DNA of 64,000 nucleotides. Origin: Segetibacter aerophilus (GTDB lineage: Bacteria > Bacteroidota > Bacteroidia > Chitinophagales > Chitinophagaceae). The stretch lies in NCBI RefSeq assembly GCF_007991655.1, contig NZ_BJYT01000001.1:558001-622000 (forward strand), written 5' to 3'. Below, piece by piece: positions 8,370 through 17,132 of the stretch. The notes under the pieces were generated by a model. It was not told where the DNA came from. It searched no databases and was given only the letters and a program-made list of their open reading frames with translations. A program made the position numbers and the translations under genes. Position 1 is the first letter of the stretch. Every line of letters starts with the position of its first letter.

Positions 8370-10650
8370 CTTTTCGCTTGATCTCCTTTGATAATGGCTG
8401 GGGATTTGAATACAAGGCTAATAAAGTTTTTTCAGGGGTCATTGGGGCGTTAAAAGGAATATGGGCTAAAGGATTAAAAGCTTTGATTGCATTTCGCAAA
8501 GCAAAGTAGGTGCCGATGCCATACATAAAAGGGGGTTCACCAACAGCCTTCGAACGAAAGATGGCAAGATTATCTTTATCACTTTGAAGGAAATCGATAG
8601 AGATTTCTTTAGGAGCAGAATAAATATCAGGGACCTTATAAGTGGATAAAGCGTTTGATCTTAACTTACCTTCTTTGTCGTAAATGATTTCCTCCATTGT
8701 CATCCACCCAATGCCTTGTACTATGCCACCTTCGATTTGCCCAATATCAATTGCAGGATTCATGCTGGTACCAAAATCATGTACAACCTTCACAGCGTCA
8801 ATTTCATAAATACCGCGGAGGCAATCAACAGTTACCACAGTTACTGCAGTGCCATATACATGATAGCTGAATGCATGACCTTTTTCTTTCGCTTTATCAA
8901 AATAAATTTCCGGCGTCGCATAGTTTGCATGTTCCGATATTCCAACCCTTTTAAGGTGTGCCGTATTAACCAGCTTTTTCCAATCTAAATCTGATTGTAC
9001 ATTATTTACAAAAACGTATTCATCCTTTAGTTCAATCAAATTTTCGTCAACACCTAATTCTTCTGCAGCCACCTTTTTAAGTCGTTCCAGGATTCGGGTA
9101 CAAGCTAAATAAGTGGCTTTACCATTCAAATCAGCCGTAGCACTTGCAGCTGACGGAGAGGTATTTGCGATGCGTGAGGTGCTGGTAGTTTGTACTTTCA
9201 CTCTATCTGGATGTATCGAAAAAACTATTGCAGCTACCTGCAATATTTTTGTGTTCACGCCTTGCCCCATCTCAACTGCTCCCGTGCTTACACTAACGCT
9301 GCCATCAAAGTATACGTGAACCAGCGACCTTGCCTGGTTCATGGCAGTATTGGTAAAAGAGATGCCAAAACAGACTGGCATTAGCGCAAGGCCTTTTTTA
9401 TAAATTTGATTTTTACTATTAAAATCCTTTATTCCTTCTCTTATCGAATTGACTTCGTAAAGTTGTTCCGCCTTCTTCCAACATTCTGCAGCTTCACTTA
9501 CTGCCTTTTGACCAAATGGAAATTCGTCGCCTGTTTTAATCAAATTCTTCTTTTGAATAACAGCTGAATCTATACCGAGAGTATCAGCAGCTTTTGCGAT
9601 TGCTGACTCTATTACAAACATCGATTGCGGTCCACCGAAGCCGCGGAATGCAGTGTTGGGTGGCAAGTGGGTACGACAACTATAAGCAGTTGCTTTTACG
9701 TTTGGAATGAAATAGGAATTGGTGCAGTGCAGTAACGTTCGCTCCATTATAGCCGGAGATAAATCGGCAGCCGCGCCTGCGTTCTGATAAAAGGTAGCCT
9801 CGTAAGCGACCATCTTCAGGTCCTTATCAAAACCGATTTTGTAGTCAGAAGAATATGGATGGCGTTTGCCTGTCATAGCCATGTCTTCCATTCTGTGCAG
9901 CGAATATTTTACGGGCTTTCTCAAGCGGTGTGCTGCAAGTGCGCACAATGCCGCCCATGTATTTGCCTGGTCTTCTTTACCACCAAACCCACCGCCCAAT
10001 CGCGTTACCTCTACTTCAACCAAGTGCATTGGTAAACCTGTAACTCTGCATGATGCCCTTTGCACCGCTGTTGGTCCTTGAGTTGACGAGTAGACTTTCA
10101 GCGCACCATTTTCCTGAGGTATAACATACGCTCCCTGTGTTTCTATGTATAGATGTTCCTGGCCGTTTGTTTCAGCAATTCCTTCAAAAATATATTCACA
10201 CGCTTGCCATGCAGTATCAACATTTCCCAATGAAAAAGTTCTTGGCGGCACAATTAATTCGCCTCTTGCCTTTGCCTCTCTCGGATCTGTAATTACAGGT
10301 AGCGGTTCAATATCTATTGTGATCGTCTTCACTGCTGCCCGCGCTGCGTCATCTGATTGTGCCACGACAAAAGCGACAGGCATGCCGCAAAAGTCAACTT
10401 CATGTTCTGCAAGAAGAGGCTCATCCGGAATAATTCCACCAATTTGGTTTTCGCCTGTTACATCTTTCGCAGTAAAAACTTTAATGACGCCTGGCATCTG
10501 TTCTGCAACACTTATGTTCAAACTTCTGATAATGCCGTGAGCAATTGGAGACCCGAAAGCAGCACCAAACAGCGTTCCCTGTAGTAGTGGAATATCATCT
10601 AAATAAATAGATTTACCTCTTGTATGTGTTTTTGAATCTATGTTCTTCAT
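8335..10650 (-). CDS. xdhB: xanthine dehydrogenase, molybdopterin-binding subunit
   Basis: A 771-residue large subunit that binds Moco and oxidises hypoxanthine or xanthine to urate. Key elements are TRLGGGFGGKED (Moco-binding loop with the substrate-binding Glu seen in xanthine dehydrogenases), AFRGFGGPQ (active-site Arg that favours xanthine over aldehydes) and VGEPPFMYGIG with the catalytic Glu. Together these favour xanthine dehydrogenase over aldehyde oxidase or CO dehydrogenase. The length matches the XdhB subunit of two-subunit enzymes. A 78-bp gap to xdhA contains a copy of the dispersed repeat; the 3' end overlaps xdhC. Confidence 0.93.
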   Translation of the reverse strand: MKNIDSKTHTRGKSIYLDDIPLLQGTLFGAAFGSPIAHGIIRSLNISVAEQMPGVIKVFTAKDVTGENQIGGIIPDEPLLAEHEVDFCGMPVAFVVAQSDDAARAAVKTITIDIEPLPVITDPREAKARGELIVPPRTFSLGNVDTAWQACEYIFEGIAETNGQEHLYIETQGAYVIPQENGALKVYSSTQGPTAVQRASCRVTGLPMHLVEVEVTRLGGGFGGKEDQANTWAALCALAAHRLRKPVKYSLHRMEDMAMTGKRHPYSSDYKIGFDKDLKMVAYEATFYQNAGAAADLSPAIMERTLLHCTNSYFIPNVKATAYSCRTHLPPNTAFRGFGGPQSMFVIESAIAKAADTLGIDSAVIQKKNLIKTGDEFPFGQKAVSEAAECWKKAEQLYEVNSIREGIKDFNSKNQIYKKGLALMPVCFGISFTNTAMNQARSLVHVYFDGSVSVSTGAVEMGQGVNTKILQVAAIVFSIHPDRVKVQTTSTSRIANTSPSAASATADLNGKATYLACTRILERLKKVAAEELGVDENLIELKDEYVFVNNVQSDLDWKKLVNTAHLKRVGISEHANYATPEIYFDKAKEKGHAFSYHVYGTAVTVVTVDCLRGIYEIDAVKVVHDFGTSMNPAIDIGQIEGGIVQGIGWMTMEEIIYDKEGKLRSNALSTYKVPDIYSAPKEISIDFLQSDKDNLAIFRSKAVGEPPFMYGIGTYFALRNAIKAFNPLAHIPFNAPMTPEKTLLALYSNPQPLSKEIKRKDEEAVTSVAIN

Positions 10651-10689
10651 GTTTTATTTTTAGTACCGGCCTCGCTATTTCAACCTGTC

Positions 10690-10712
10690 TTTTCTTGCGT
10701 CCACTCTTGTAC
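10690..10712 (+). repeat. dispersed intergenic repeat, divergent copy between xdhA and xdhB
   Basis: Contains CTTGCGTCCACTCTTGTAC. The right arm is perfect, but the core (GCGTCCA) is damaged and has lost its palindrome. It sits inside the xdhA-xdhB operon. It is flanked by a 7-bp inverted repeat AACCTGT (10682-10688) and ACAGGTT (10711-10717) that could fold into a small hairpin. Confidence 0.65.
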
Positions 10713-10728
10713 AGGTTATTCTTTTTCA

Positions 10729-12153
10729 TCAAGAGCTATGTGACAAGAGCAACTTCTTTACTTGTAGGTGTGGGAACAAGGCTATAAAATGCGCTTTGAT
10801 TAATTGACCTAATAATAAACGTTTGTACCCAGAAGTTCCTCTTGCATCACTAATTGGGGAGATTTCTGATTGAGCAATATCTATTGCATCATTGATAACC
10901 TCTTCAGTTACTGCTCTACCTCTTAAAAATTCAGATGTTTGTTCCAAAAGCTTTGGTATTGGTCCAACACCACCTGCCGAGAGATGTGCTTCCGTTATTG
11001 TCCCATCAACTACCGTTAATTGAATAGCTGTATTTACACTTGCAATATCTAAATGCGTTCGTTTGCTTACTTTTTCGAAGTTGAAAAAAGTGTTTTTTCC
11101 TGGCAATTCAAACCAGATTTGTTCAATGAATTCTTCTGGTCTTTTGTCGAGCGTTTTATATCCTTTGTATAATTTATGCAATGGTAATTCTCTCGTTTTA
11201 TTTCCATCACTTAATACCAATGTCGCATTCAAGGCTAAAAAGAAAATGGTAAAATCACCGATGGGCGAAGCATTGATAAAATTACCGGCAATGGTTGCCA
11301 TGTTGCGAATAGGCGTTGACGAAATCAGCTTTACCTGCTTATTGAAATTTGGAAAATACTGTCGCATAACCTCTGAACCTTGCAAATCAGTTACAGTTGC
11401 AGAGGGACCTACGAAACATTTATTGCCTGTTTTCCTAATACCCTTTAAAACATCTTTATTGTACAAAAAACGAACGTTTGCTTCTTTCAGCTCTTCTGGC
11501 TTTTGAACATACAGATCTGTTCCACCACCTGCAAATTGTGCGGTTGAAGCTGGTTGATTTAATTCACCATTCAACGCTAGCGATAACTTTTGCAATCGCT
11601 CTTTTATGCTTGCAAAATAACCGGGTAGTATGTTGTTAGCTGTCACAAATTCTACAGCCTCTTGGTTACCTTTTTGTTGCATTAATTCAGTAATCTTTCC
11701 TGCTGCACGTTCAATTGATTTGTAGCCGGTACAACGGCAGATGTTTCCATCGATGGCAGCAACAGCGTTCTGTTGGTTCGCATCTTGATCGCTTAAACAA
11801 AATCCGGCTAATGACATTACAAACCCTGGCGTACAAAATCCACATTGGGTGGCTGAAGCATCTGCCATGCACTGCTGAATAGGATTAAGATCATCCATAT
11901 TGATACCTTCAACAGTAACAACATGTTTCCCATGAATATTGCCTAAAGGCGTAAGGCACGAAGTAAAAGAACGATACTGCAATTCGCCATTTTCCAAATC
12001 TCCAACCAACACAGTACACGCGCCGCAATCGCCTTCACGGCAGCCTATTTTTGTGCCCATTAAGTGCTGGTTATACCTGATGAAATCAAGGAGCAAACTG
12101 CCCGCAGGTCTGTCGGTATTAATCTCGTTGTTATTAAGGATAAAGTTTATCAA
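10729..12153 (-). CDS. xdhA: xanthine dehydrogenase, iron-sulfur and FAD subunit
   Basis: A 474-residue small subunit with three parts. A plant-type [2Fe-2S] domain has GCREGDCGACTVLVG plus a later Cys in FTSCL. A second [2Fe-2S] domain has TQCGFCTPGFVMS and NICRCTGYKS. An FAD-binding domain spans about residues 195-390 (AGGTDLYV, ATIAGNFINASPIGD), followed by the CO-dehydrogenase flavoprotein C-terminal domain. It passes electrons from Moco through the iron-sulfur clusters to FAD and NAD+. It is the first gene of xdhABC. The fusion of FeS and FAD domains in one chain is the usual two-subunit bacterial arrangement. Confidence 0.93.
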   Translation of the reverse strand: MINFILNNNEINTDRPAGSLLLDFIRYNQHLMGTKIGCREGDCGACTVLVGDLENGELQYRSFTSCLTPLGNIHGKHVVTVEGINMDDLNPIQQCMADASATQCGFCTPGFVMSLAGFCLSDQDANQQNAVAAIDGNICRCTGYKSIERAAGKITELMQQKGNQEAVEFVTANNILPGYFASIKERLQKLSLALNGELNQPASTAQFAGGGTDLYVQKPEELKEANVRFLYNKDVLKGIRKTGNKCFVGPSATVTDLQGSEVMRQYFPNFNKQVKLISSTPIRNMATIAGNFINASPIGDFTIFFLALNATLVLSDGNKTRELPLHKLYKGYKTLDKRPEEFIEQIWFELPGKNTFFNFEKVSKRTHLDIASVNTAIQLTVVDGTITEAHLSAGGVGPIPKLLEQTSEFLRGRAVTEEVINDAIDIAQSEISPISDARGTSGYKRLLLGQLIKAHFIALFPHLQVKKLLLSHSS

Positions 12154-12329
12154 ATGCTTTCTATTGCTTATTTTAAAATTAGCATAACTAAGTCAATAAA
12201 ACGTCAGTCGATTGTTAAGGGGAGATTATTTAAAACCGTCGGTAGGAGTCTACTATTTGCAACAAGCTGGTAATGATTTTTGTAATCTTACAATCTCCAG
12301 CTGTTGTTTAACTTGCACAAAATGATTTT

Positions 12330-13307
12330 ATGGATTTTGGGAAAATTTCTTTAGAAACATTAAAAGCTGCGGACCTTTCACTGCCGGCAGATCGGGGCTG
12401 GAATAAAAATGTTCTGAGTGGTGAAAAAGTAGACGAACCTAAGATTTACGTGGGGTGTGCAAAGTGGGGGCGAACCGAATGGGTAGATAAAATTTATCCT
12501 GAAGGGACTAAGGAAGCAAAGTTTCTTGATCATTATGTAGAGCATTATAATAGTATTGAACTGAACGCCACTCATTATAAAACGTATCCGCCTTCATCTA
12601 TACAAAAGTGGGCAGACAAGGCAGATGGAAAGGACTTTATTTTTTGTCCAAAAGTTCCGCAGACAATTAGCCACTATAGTTCGTTTGTAGATATTGAGGA
12701 TAAAACAAACGCTTTCCTTGAAGGCATCTATGCCTTTGGTAAACATTTAGGTCCCATCTTTCTACAGGTTAGCGATCGTTTTACTCCTAAAAGAAAAGAT
12801 GCTTTATTGAAATATCTTGAAAGCCTTCCCAAAGATCTGCAGTTCTTTTTGGAGGTTAGAAATCCTGATTGGTTTAGCAGCAAAGCAGAAACTGAGTCCT
12901 TGCTCTCCATACTTAAGCAGTTGAACGTCGGATATATTATAACTGATACTGCGGGCCGACGTGATTGTGTTCATATGTATTTAAGTGTTCCAAAAGCATT
13001 TGTTCGTTTTGTTGGAAACAGTCTTGATCCAACCGATTATGCCCGTATTGATGATTGGGTTGAACGGATAAAATATTGGTTGGATAACGGATTGAAGGAG
13101 TTATACTTTTTCATGCATATGCACGATGAGACCTACTCACCTGAGTTGTCTTCCTACCTGGTACAAAAGCTAAATACTCATTGTGGGTTATCGTTAAAGG
13201 AACCATTGTTTATTTCGGAATTGGCAACAGATAGAATAAAAAAAGAGCCGGTAGTTGGTTCTAAAACCGGGAAAGAAAAAAAAGATGGCCAGGAGGAGCT
13301 TTTCTAG
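12330..13307 (+). CDS. DUF72 domain-containing protein
   Basis: A 325-residue protein of the DUF72 family, a TIM-barrel fold of unknown function. It shows the family features YVGCAKWGRTEWVDKIYP near residue 30-50, the EHYNSIELNATHY segment, FLEVRNPDW and the late FFMHMHDETYSPE. The C-terminal about 30 residues are charged (KTGKEKKDGQEELF) and probably disordered. It is divergent from xdhA with 176 bp between the starts. No catalytic activity can be assigned. Confidence 0.88.
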   Translation: MDFGKISLETLKAADLSLPADRGWNKNVLSGEKVDEPKIYVGCAKWGRTEWVDKIYPEGTKEAKFLDHYVEHYNSIELNATHYKTYPPSSIQKWADKADGKDFIFCPKVPQTISHYSSFVDIEDKTNAFLEGIYAFGKHLGPIFLQVSDRFTPKRKDALLKYLESLPKDLQFFLEVRNPDWFSSKAETESLLSILKQLNVGYIITDTAGRRDCVHMYLSVPKAFVRFVGNSLDPTDYARIDDWVERIKYWLDNGLKELYFFMHMHDETYSPELSSYLVQKLNTHCGLSLKEPLFISELATDRIKKEPVVGSKTGKEKKDGQEELF

Positions 13308-13345
13308 TTTGAACATCTACAAAAAGGCTGCTTAGAGTGATACCA

Positions 13346-13369
13346 GTACAAGGGTGTGACACAACAATG
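13346..13369 (-). repeat. dispersed intergenic repeat copy
   Basis: A full-length 24-bp copy in minus orientation with an intact palindromic core of the GTGTCAC type (13356-13362), left arm CATTGTTG and right arm CTTGTAC. It lies in the 190-bp spacer between the DUF72 and Nudix genes. A nearby GTTGTTGTGCTG at about 13379 shares the arm sequence weakly. Confidence 0.8.
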
Positions 13370-13497
13370 CTGATAAAGGTTGTTGTGCTGATACCCCAAT
13401 TATCTTTTATATAAGTTATTGTTGTCAACAGAATTCGTCATTATAGATTGAAAACGAGGTAGCATAACATTTGTATCCTTTTATGTAAAAATTATAA

Positions 13498-14103
13498 ATG
13501 GCAAAGAATGTAAGGATCAAATCAACAGAAGTGCTGTCAGATAATTTCTTCCCGTTAAAGAAGGTGAAGTACGAAGTTGAAACCAATAAAGGATCTGTTG
13601 AAGAGGTGTCTCGTGAAGTATATCTTTCAGCAAATGGAGCGACTGTTTTATTATATAACAGGGAGAAAAGTACGGTTGTTCTTACCCGACAGTTTCGCCT
13701 GCCAGCGTTTTTAAATAACCATCCCTCGGGGATGATGATAGAAACCTGCGCGGGAATTGTAGAAGATAATGAGGACCCATCAGAGGGGATTGTCAGAGAA
13801 ATAGAAGAAGAGACCGGCTACAAAGTAGAGAAGGTGAAAAAGATTTTTGAGTTGTATAGCACACCTGGTTCTGTTGCAGAAATAATACACTATTACGTAG
13901 CAGAATATGACCCTAAGCAGAAAGTAGGTAATGGGGGAGGTTTAGAGGAAGAAAAGGAAGAGATAGACGTGATTGAGCTTCCTTTTGAGGATGCTTTTAT
14001 TAAAATTCAGTCAGGAGAAATAAAGGATGCAAAAACAGTGATACTGTTACAGTACGCCCGGCTCTACTTATTGCAGGAGGAAAAGGTGTTTGATTTGTTG
14101 TAA
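13498..14103 (+). CDS. nudK: Nudix hydrolase, NudK / ADP-ribose pyrophosphatase-like
   Basis: A 201-residue Nudix protein. The Nudix box fits Gx5Ex7REUxEExGU exactly: it starts GIVEDNE and ends REIEEETGY, at about residues 87-109. The N-terminal strand domain, the TRQFR segment and the LYSTPGSVAEIIHYYVAEY region resemble GDP-mannose pyrophosphatase NudK and ADP-ribose pyrophosphatases, which are homodimers hydrolysing nucleotide sugars. The exact substrate is unresolved. The gene is convergent with the RES toxin gene. Confidence 0.88.
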   Translation: MAKNVRIKSTEVLSDNFFPLKKVKYEVETNKGSVEEVSREVYLSANGATVLLYNREKSTVVLTRQFRLPAFLNNHPSGMMIETCAGIVEDNEDPSEGIVREIEEETGYKVEKVKKIFELYSTPGSVAEIIHYYVAEYDPKQKVGNGGGLEEEKEEIDVIELPFEDAFIKIQSGEIKDAKTVILLQYARLYLLQEEKVFDLL

Positions 14104-14137
14104 ACGCAAAAGAGGTTGTTAAACGTCGAAACTAAGT

Positions 14138-14605
14138 TTAAACGTTGCGAGACGCAAACCTGCTGTCAAATTCAAAAGGTTCTACCTCAGTAATGGTTAC
14201 CTCATTTATTGCAGCATGCAAAGGGTTGATCAGGTAATTTGAATCTCCGGGAACAACTGCAGAAGGCACCCGTAAAGCAAGATATTTTAAACCGGCAGCG
14301 AACTGGTCGCCAATTTTCTGGGTGCTATCGGAGTGAGGGTTAGAACGCCAGTCCGTGGGCATGTCTGCTTCCACCAGTTCAAGTATATCTGCAGTGTCAG
14401 GAATTTGAATACTGATCAAGAAATAATCTTTGGGTATTATGCCAAGAGGAATATGCATCGAAATTTCAGCAAAAGCTAAAGCGCGTGATTGACTGGTATA
14501 AAGCAGGGCGGTTCCTTTACTGTTCCATCGCCCCCCGTATAGTTCTGCCCCTTTCCCCGAAAGGTCGCGGTGGTACTTGCCTTTACTTAGTCTGTAAACA
14601 ATCAT
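14138..14605 (-). CDS. RES domain toxin
   Basis: A 155-residue RES-family protein. The name-giving polar residues are present: Arg in VYRLSKG near the start, the GRWNSKGTALLYTSQSRALAFAE core with the conserved Tyr and Glu, and a Ser in the C-terminal part (SNYLINP). RES toxins in type II toxin-antitoxin pairs act on NAD+, degrading it by phosphorolysis or hydrolysis and stopping growth. The start overlaps the end of the Xre-type gene by 4 bp (ATGA), the standard antitoxin-toxin order. Identity is confident; activity in this host is inferred. Confidence 0.9.
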   Translation of the reverse strand: MIVYRLSKGKYHRDLSGKGAELYGGRWNSKGTALLYTSQSRALAFAEISMHIPLGIIPKDYFLISIQIPDTADILELVEADMPTDWRSNPHSDSTQKIGDQFAAGLKYLALRVPSAVVPGDSNYLINPLHAAINEVTITEVEPFEFDSRFASRNV

Positions 14606-15123
14606 GCTAAAATACCATGTTCTATTCTCCCTAACTCATCACGCACCATGCTAATACCGAATTTTGTATCAAGTAGATCTTTTGGTGTTCTACCACCCAA
14701 TGAAATTGATTTAGAATTTAACCAAACATCAAAATTGTCTTTATCACCAAATACCTCAACTCCATAGGTGTAGAGCATGCTTACTTCGACAATTCTCTCT
14801 GATTGAATAGGTTGAAAAGATTTTTTTTCCTTTTGATTTCGTTGGATAGTTCGTTCGGAGAGCTGCAGATAGTTCGCCCACTCAGTTAGAGAGAAAGGAG
14901 TATCAACTACAATTTTACTAAAGTCTTTATAAGAGATGCCATTTCGTACAATATCAATAATGGTCAAAAGATCTTTGTCGTCTGCAGATTTATATGAAAA
15001 GAACATTTCTGGTTGCCTTTTTGTTTGTACTTCTGCCATAACCAAAGGTTTATGTTGAGCTTCTTTACCATTACTCTTAGCAGTAGTCTTGACGGTTGTT
15101 TTAATAGCAGCATCTCTATTCAT
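14602..15123 (-). CDS. Xre/MbcA/ParS-type antitoxin
   Basis: A 173-residue partner of the RES toxin. An N-terminal basic linker is followed by an Xre-like helix-turn-helix (FSLTEWANYLQLSERTIQRN, about residues 80-100). The C-terminal toxin-binding (MbcA/ParS/Xre) domain has VFGDKDNFDVWLNS and GGRTPKDLLDTKFG. It neutralises RES by binding its active site and should autoregulate the operon. The start was set at 15123 (MNRDAAIK); a 26-residue upstream extension is possible but looks atypical. Confidence 0.88.
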   Translation of the reverse strand: MNRDAAIKTTVKTTAKSNGKEAQHKPLVMAEVQTKRQPEMFFSYKSADDKDLLTIIDIVRNGISYKDFSKIVVDTPFSLTEWANYLQLSERTIQRNQKEKKSFQPIQSERIVEVSMLYTYGVEVFGDKDNFDVWLNSKSISLGGRTPKDLLDTKFGISMVRDELGRIEHGILA

Positions 15124-15276
15124 ATTAAAATTTTGTACGAATTTAGGTAATTTGTCGTAAAAAAGGCGACAACTGTCTAAAAATATTGAAACTATTTTCA
15201 ATTAAAAAATAAGCAGCCAATTCTTAAACTTTTTTCCTCACCGGTAAGGTTAAGATGCCGAGTTCGAGTATCCTCA

Positions 15277-16857
15277 CTAATGCATTGCCTCCGCCGGGTT
15301 AATCTTATTGCCCTTATTTCCTTTTACCATCAACACAAATGGAATGCAAATAAGAAACATCACACCGAGGTACAGGAAAGCATCCATGTATGATAAAACG
15401 GCGGCTTGTTTGGTCACCATGTAATCCAACGATTTATAACCCGACTCCAAGGCGCGCTCAGGGGAAATTCCTTTGTTCATAAAGCTATGTTGCATTCCCG
15501 CTACTCTTTGTTGGACGAGGGGGTTGTTGATGTCTAGCTTACTCACCAGGTCGTTTCGGTGAGTCATGTTTTGACGGGCCAAAAAAGTAGTGATGGTAGC
15601 TACTCCAAATGAACCTCCCAGCTGTCGCATCATACCAGTAAATGCAGCGCCCTGGCCGATTTGCTGACCCTTTAGTGTGGAAAGAGAAAGAGTTGTAATC
15701 GGGATAAACAGCATACCCATACCGATACCACGAACAATCAACATCCAGAAGAATGCATCTTTGCTTGTATCGGGCGTAATAATTTTATATCCCCAAAAAC
15801 TATAGGCAAAAAACAAGAGCATTCCCAGTGCGACAAGGTATTGTTGCGGCACGCCGCGCTGTAGTAACTGACCTATAATCGGCATCATAAAGGCTGTGGT
15901 CAATGCCGCCGGTATCATTAGCATACCTGATTGAGTAGCGGTCCAGCCCAATGTTGATTGAGTGTAAAGCGGCACAATGAAAGTGGAGCCATATAAGCCG
16001 AATCCTAAAATGAATGATAAAATGGTTCCGACCCTTAGGTTACCGTTTTTTAATACTCTCAGCTCCACGATCGGGTTTCTAAAAGTCAGCTCCCGCCATA
16101 TAAAAAAGAAGAAACCAAAAACAGCCAACACCGCACAGACGGTGATGCTTAAGCTTTCAAACCAATCTTCGTCTTGCCCTCTTTCCAATACGAATTGTAA
16201 CGAACCAACTGCCAGCGCTAACAGGCCAATGCCCGCCCAATCAACGTCTTTAGCCGCGCTCTTTTCACCATACTTGGGGCTTCTCACAAATTGAAGCGTA
16301 AGCAACGTGGCAATAATACCGATCGGAATATTTATGTAAAATATAAAAGGCCATGAAAAATTGTCCGTAATATAACCTCCTAGCGGTGGTCCCAATGTAG
16401 GACCAATAATCACCCCGAGCCCATAAATTGCCTGCGCCATTCCGCGTTTTTCGACTGGGTAACTTTCGGTTATAATGGTTTGCGATGTAACCAGTAACGC
16501 ACCGCCTCCAACACCTTGCAAAAACCTGAAAATTACGAGCTCAAGGATACCATTTGCATTACCACAAAGAAAGGAGCAGACTGTAAAAAGTATGATTGAA
16601 GCAGCAAAATAATTACTTCGTCCAAACTGTTGAGAAAGCCAGCTCGTCATGGGAACGACAATTACGTTACCGATTGCATATGCTGTGATTACCCATCCAA
16701 CTTCAGTCATGGTAGCGCCAAGGTTACCGCGCATATCGTTCAAAGCAACGTTTACAATAGTGCTGTCTACAATCTCTAACAAGGCACAGAGTATAGCTGT
16801 TATTGTTATAATCACACGCCTCGATCCATACTCAACCAACGAATTCGCCTGTTGCAT
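15277..16857 (-). CDS. emrB: DHA2-family MFS drug efflux permease (EmrB-type)
   Basis: A 526-residue inner-membrane antiporter with about 14 predicted transmembrane helices, as in the DHA2 subfamily. The first helix has EIVDSTIVNVALNDM. Antiporter motif C is present as VIIGPTLGPPLGGY, and the RFLQGVGGG segment is typical. It would work with the adaptor (17133-18257) and the outer-membrane channel (18280-19644) as an EmrAB-TolC-type tripartite pump, using the proton gradient to export hydrophobic compounds. It is the last gene of the operon, separated from emrA by 275 bp with two facing repeat copies, which is unusual for pump partners. Confidence 0.92.
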   Translation of the reverse strand: MQQANSLVEYGSRRVIITITAILCALLEIVDSTIVNVALNDMRGNLGATMTEVGWVITAYAIGNVIVVPMTSWLSQQFGRSNYFAASIILFTVCSFLCGNANGILELVIFRFLQGVGGGALLVTSQTIITESYPVEKRGMAQAIYGLGVIIGPTLGPPLGGYITDNFSWPFIFYINIPIGIIATLLTLQFVRSPKYGEKSAAKDVDWAGIGLLALAVGSLQFVLERGQDEDWFESLSITVCAVLAVFGFFFFIWRELTFRNPIVELRVLKNGNLRVGTILSFILGFGLYGSTFIVPLYTQSTLGWTATQSGMLMIPAALTTAFMMPIIGQLLQRGVPQQYLVALGMLLFFAYSFWGYKIITPDTSKDAFFWMLIVRGIGMGMLFIPITTLSLSTLKGQQIGQGAAFTGMMRQLGGSFGVATITTFLARQNMTHRNDLVSKLDINNPLVQQRVAGMQHSFMNKGISPERALESGYKSLDYMVTKQAAVLSYMDAFLYLGVMFLICIPFVLMVKGNKGNKINPAEAMH

Positions 16858-16932
16858 AAAATATTATTATAAAAAATTTATTTTGTTTTACTACAGAAGT
16901 TTTTAGCTAGTCGCCATTGTATTGCTGTTCAA

Positions 16933-16956
16933 CATCGTTGCGTCGCACACTTGTAC
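16933..16956 (+). repeat. dispersed intergenic repeat copy (left member of facing pair)
   Basis: A perfect 24-bp copy: CATCGTTG, core GCGTCGC, right arm CTTGTAC. It faces the copy at 17052-17075 across 95 bp within the emrA-emrB gap. Confidence 0.85.
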
Positions 16957-17051
16957 TTTAAACAATATTTGGCAAAAAACCGCCAGGCCGATAAACGCAC
17001 CTCAAGTCGCTTCGTTCAAACAACCGCATTACTGCTGCATAAAGATTCCAA

Positions 17052-17075
17052 GTACAAGTGAGTGACACAACAGGA
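17052..17075 (-). repeat. dispersed intergenic repeat copy (right member of facing pair)
   Basis: Reads GTACAAGTGAGTGACACAAC on the plus strand, with core GTGTCAC and a mismatched outer arm end. It pairs with 16933-16956; the GTAC ends face inward. Confidence 0.85.
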
Positions 17076-17132
17076 GATGAAGAAAGTTCTGCAGCTGGCA
17101 CCCACTCTCTTAAACGCAATACCTTCCAGAAT

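Noticed and set aside
10145-10540. 131-residue frame antisense to xdhB
   Set aside because: Overlaps conserved Moco-subunit sequence on the other strand and has no domain.
14104-14137. Terminator between the Nudix and RES genes
   Set aside because: The AAACGT repeats give only a weak, interrupted stem.
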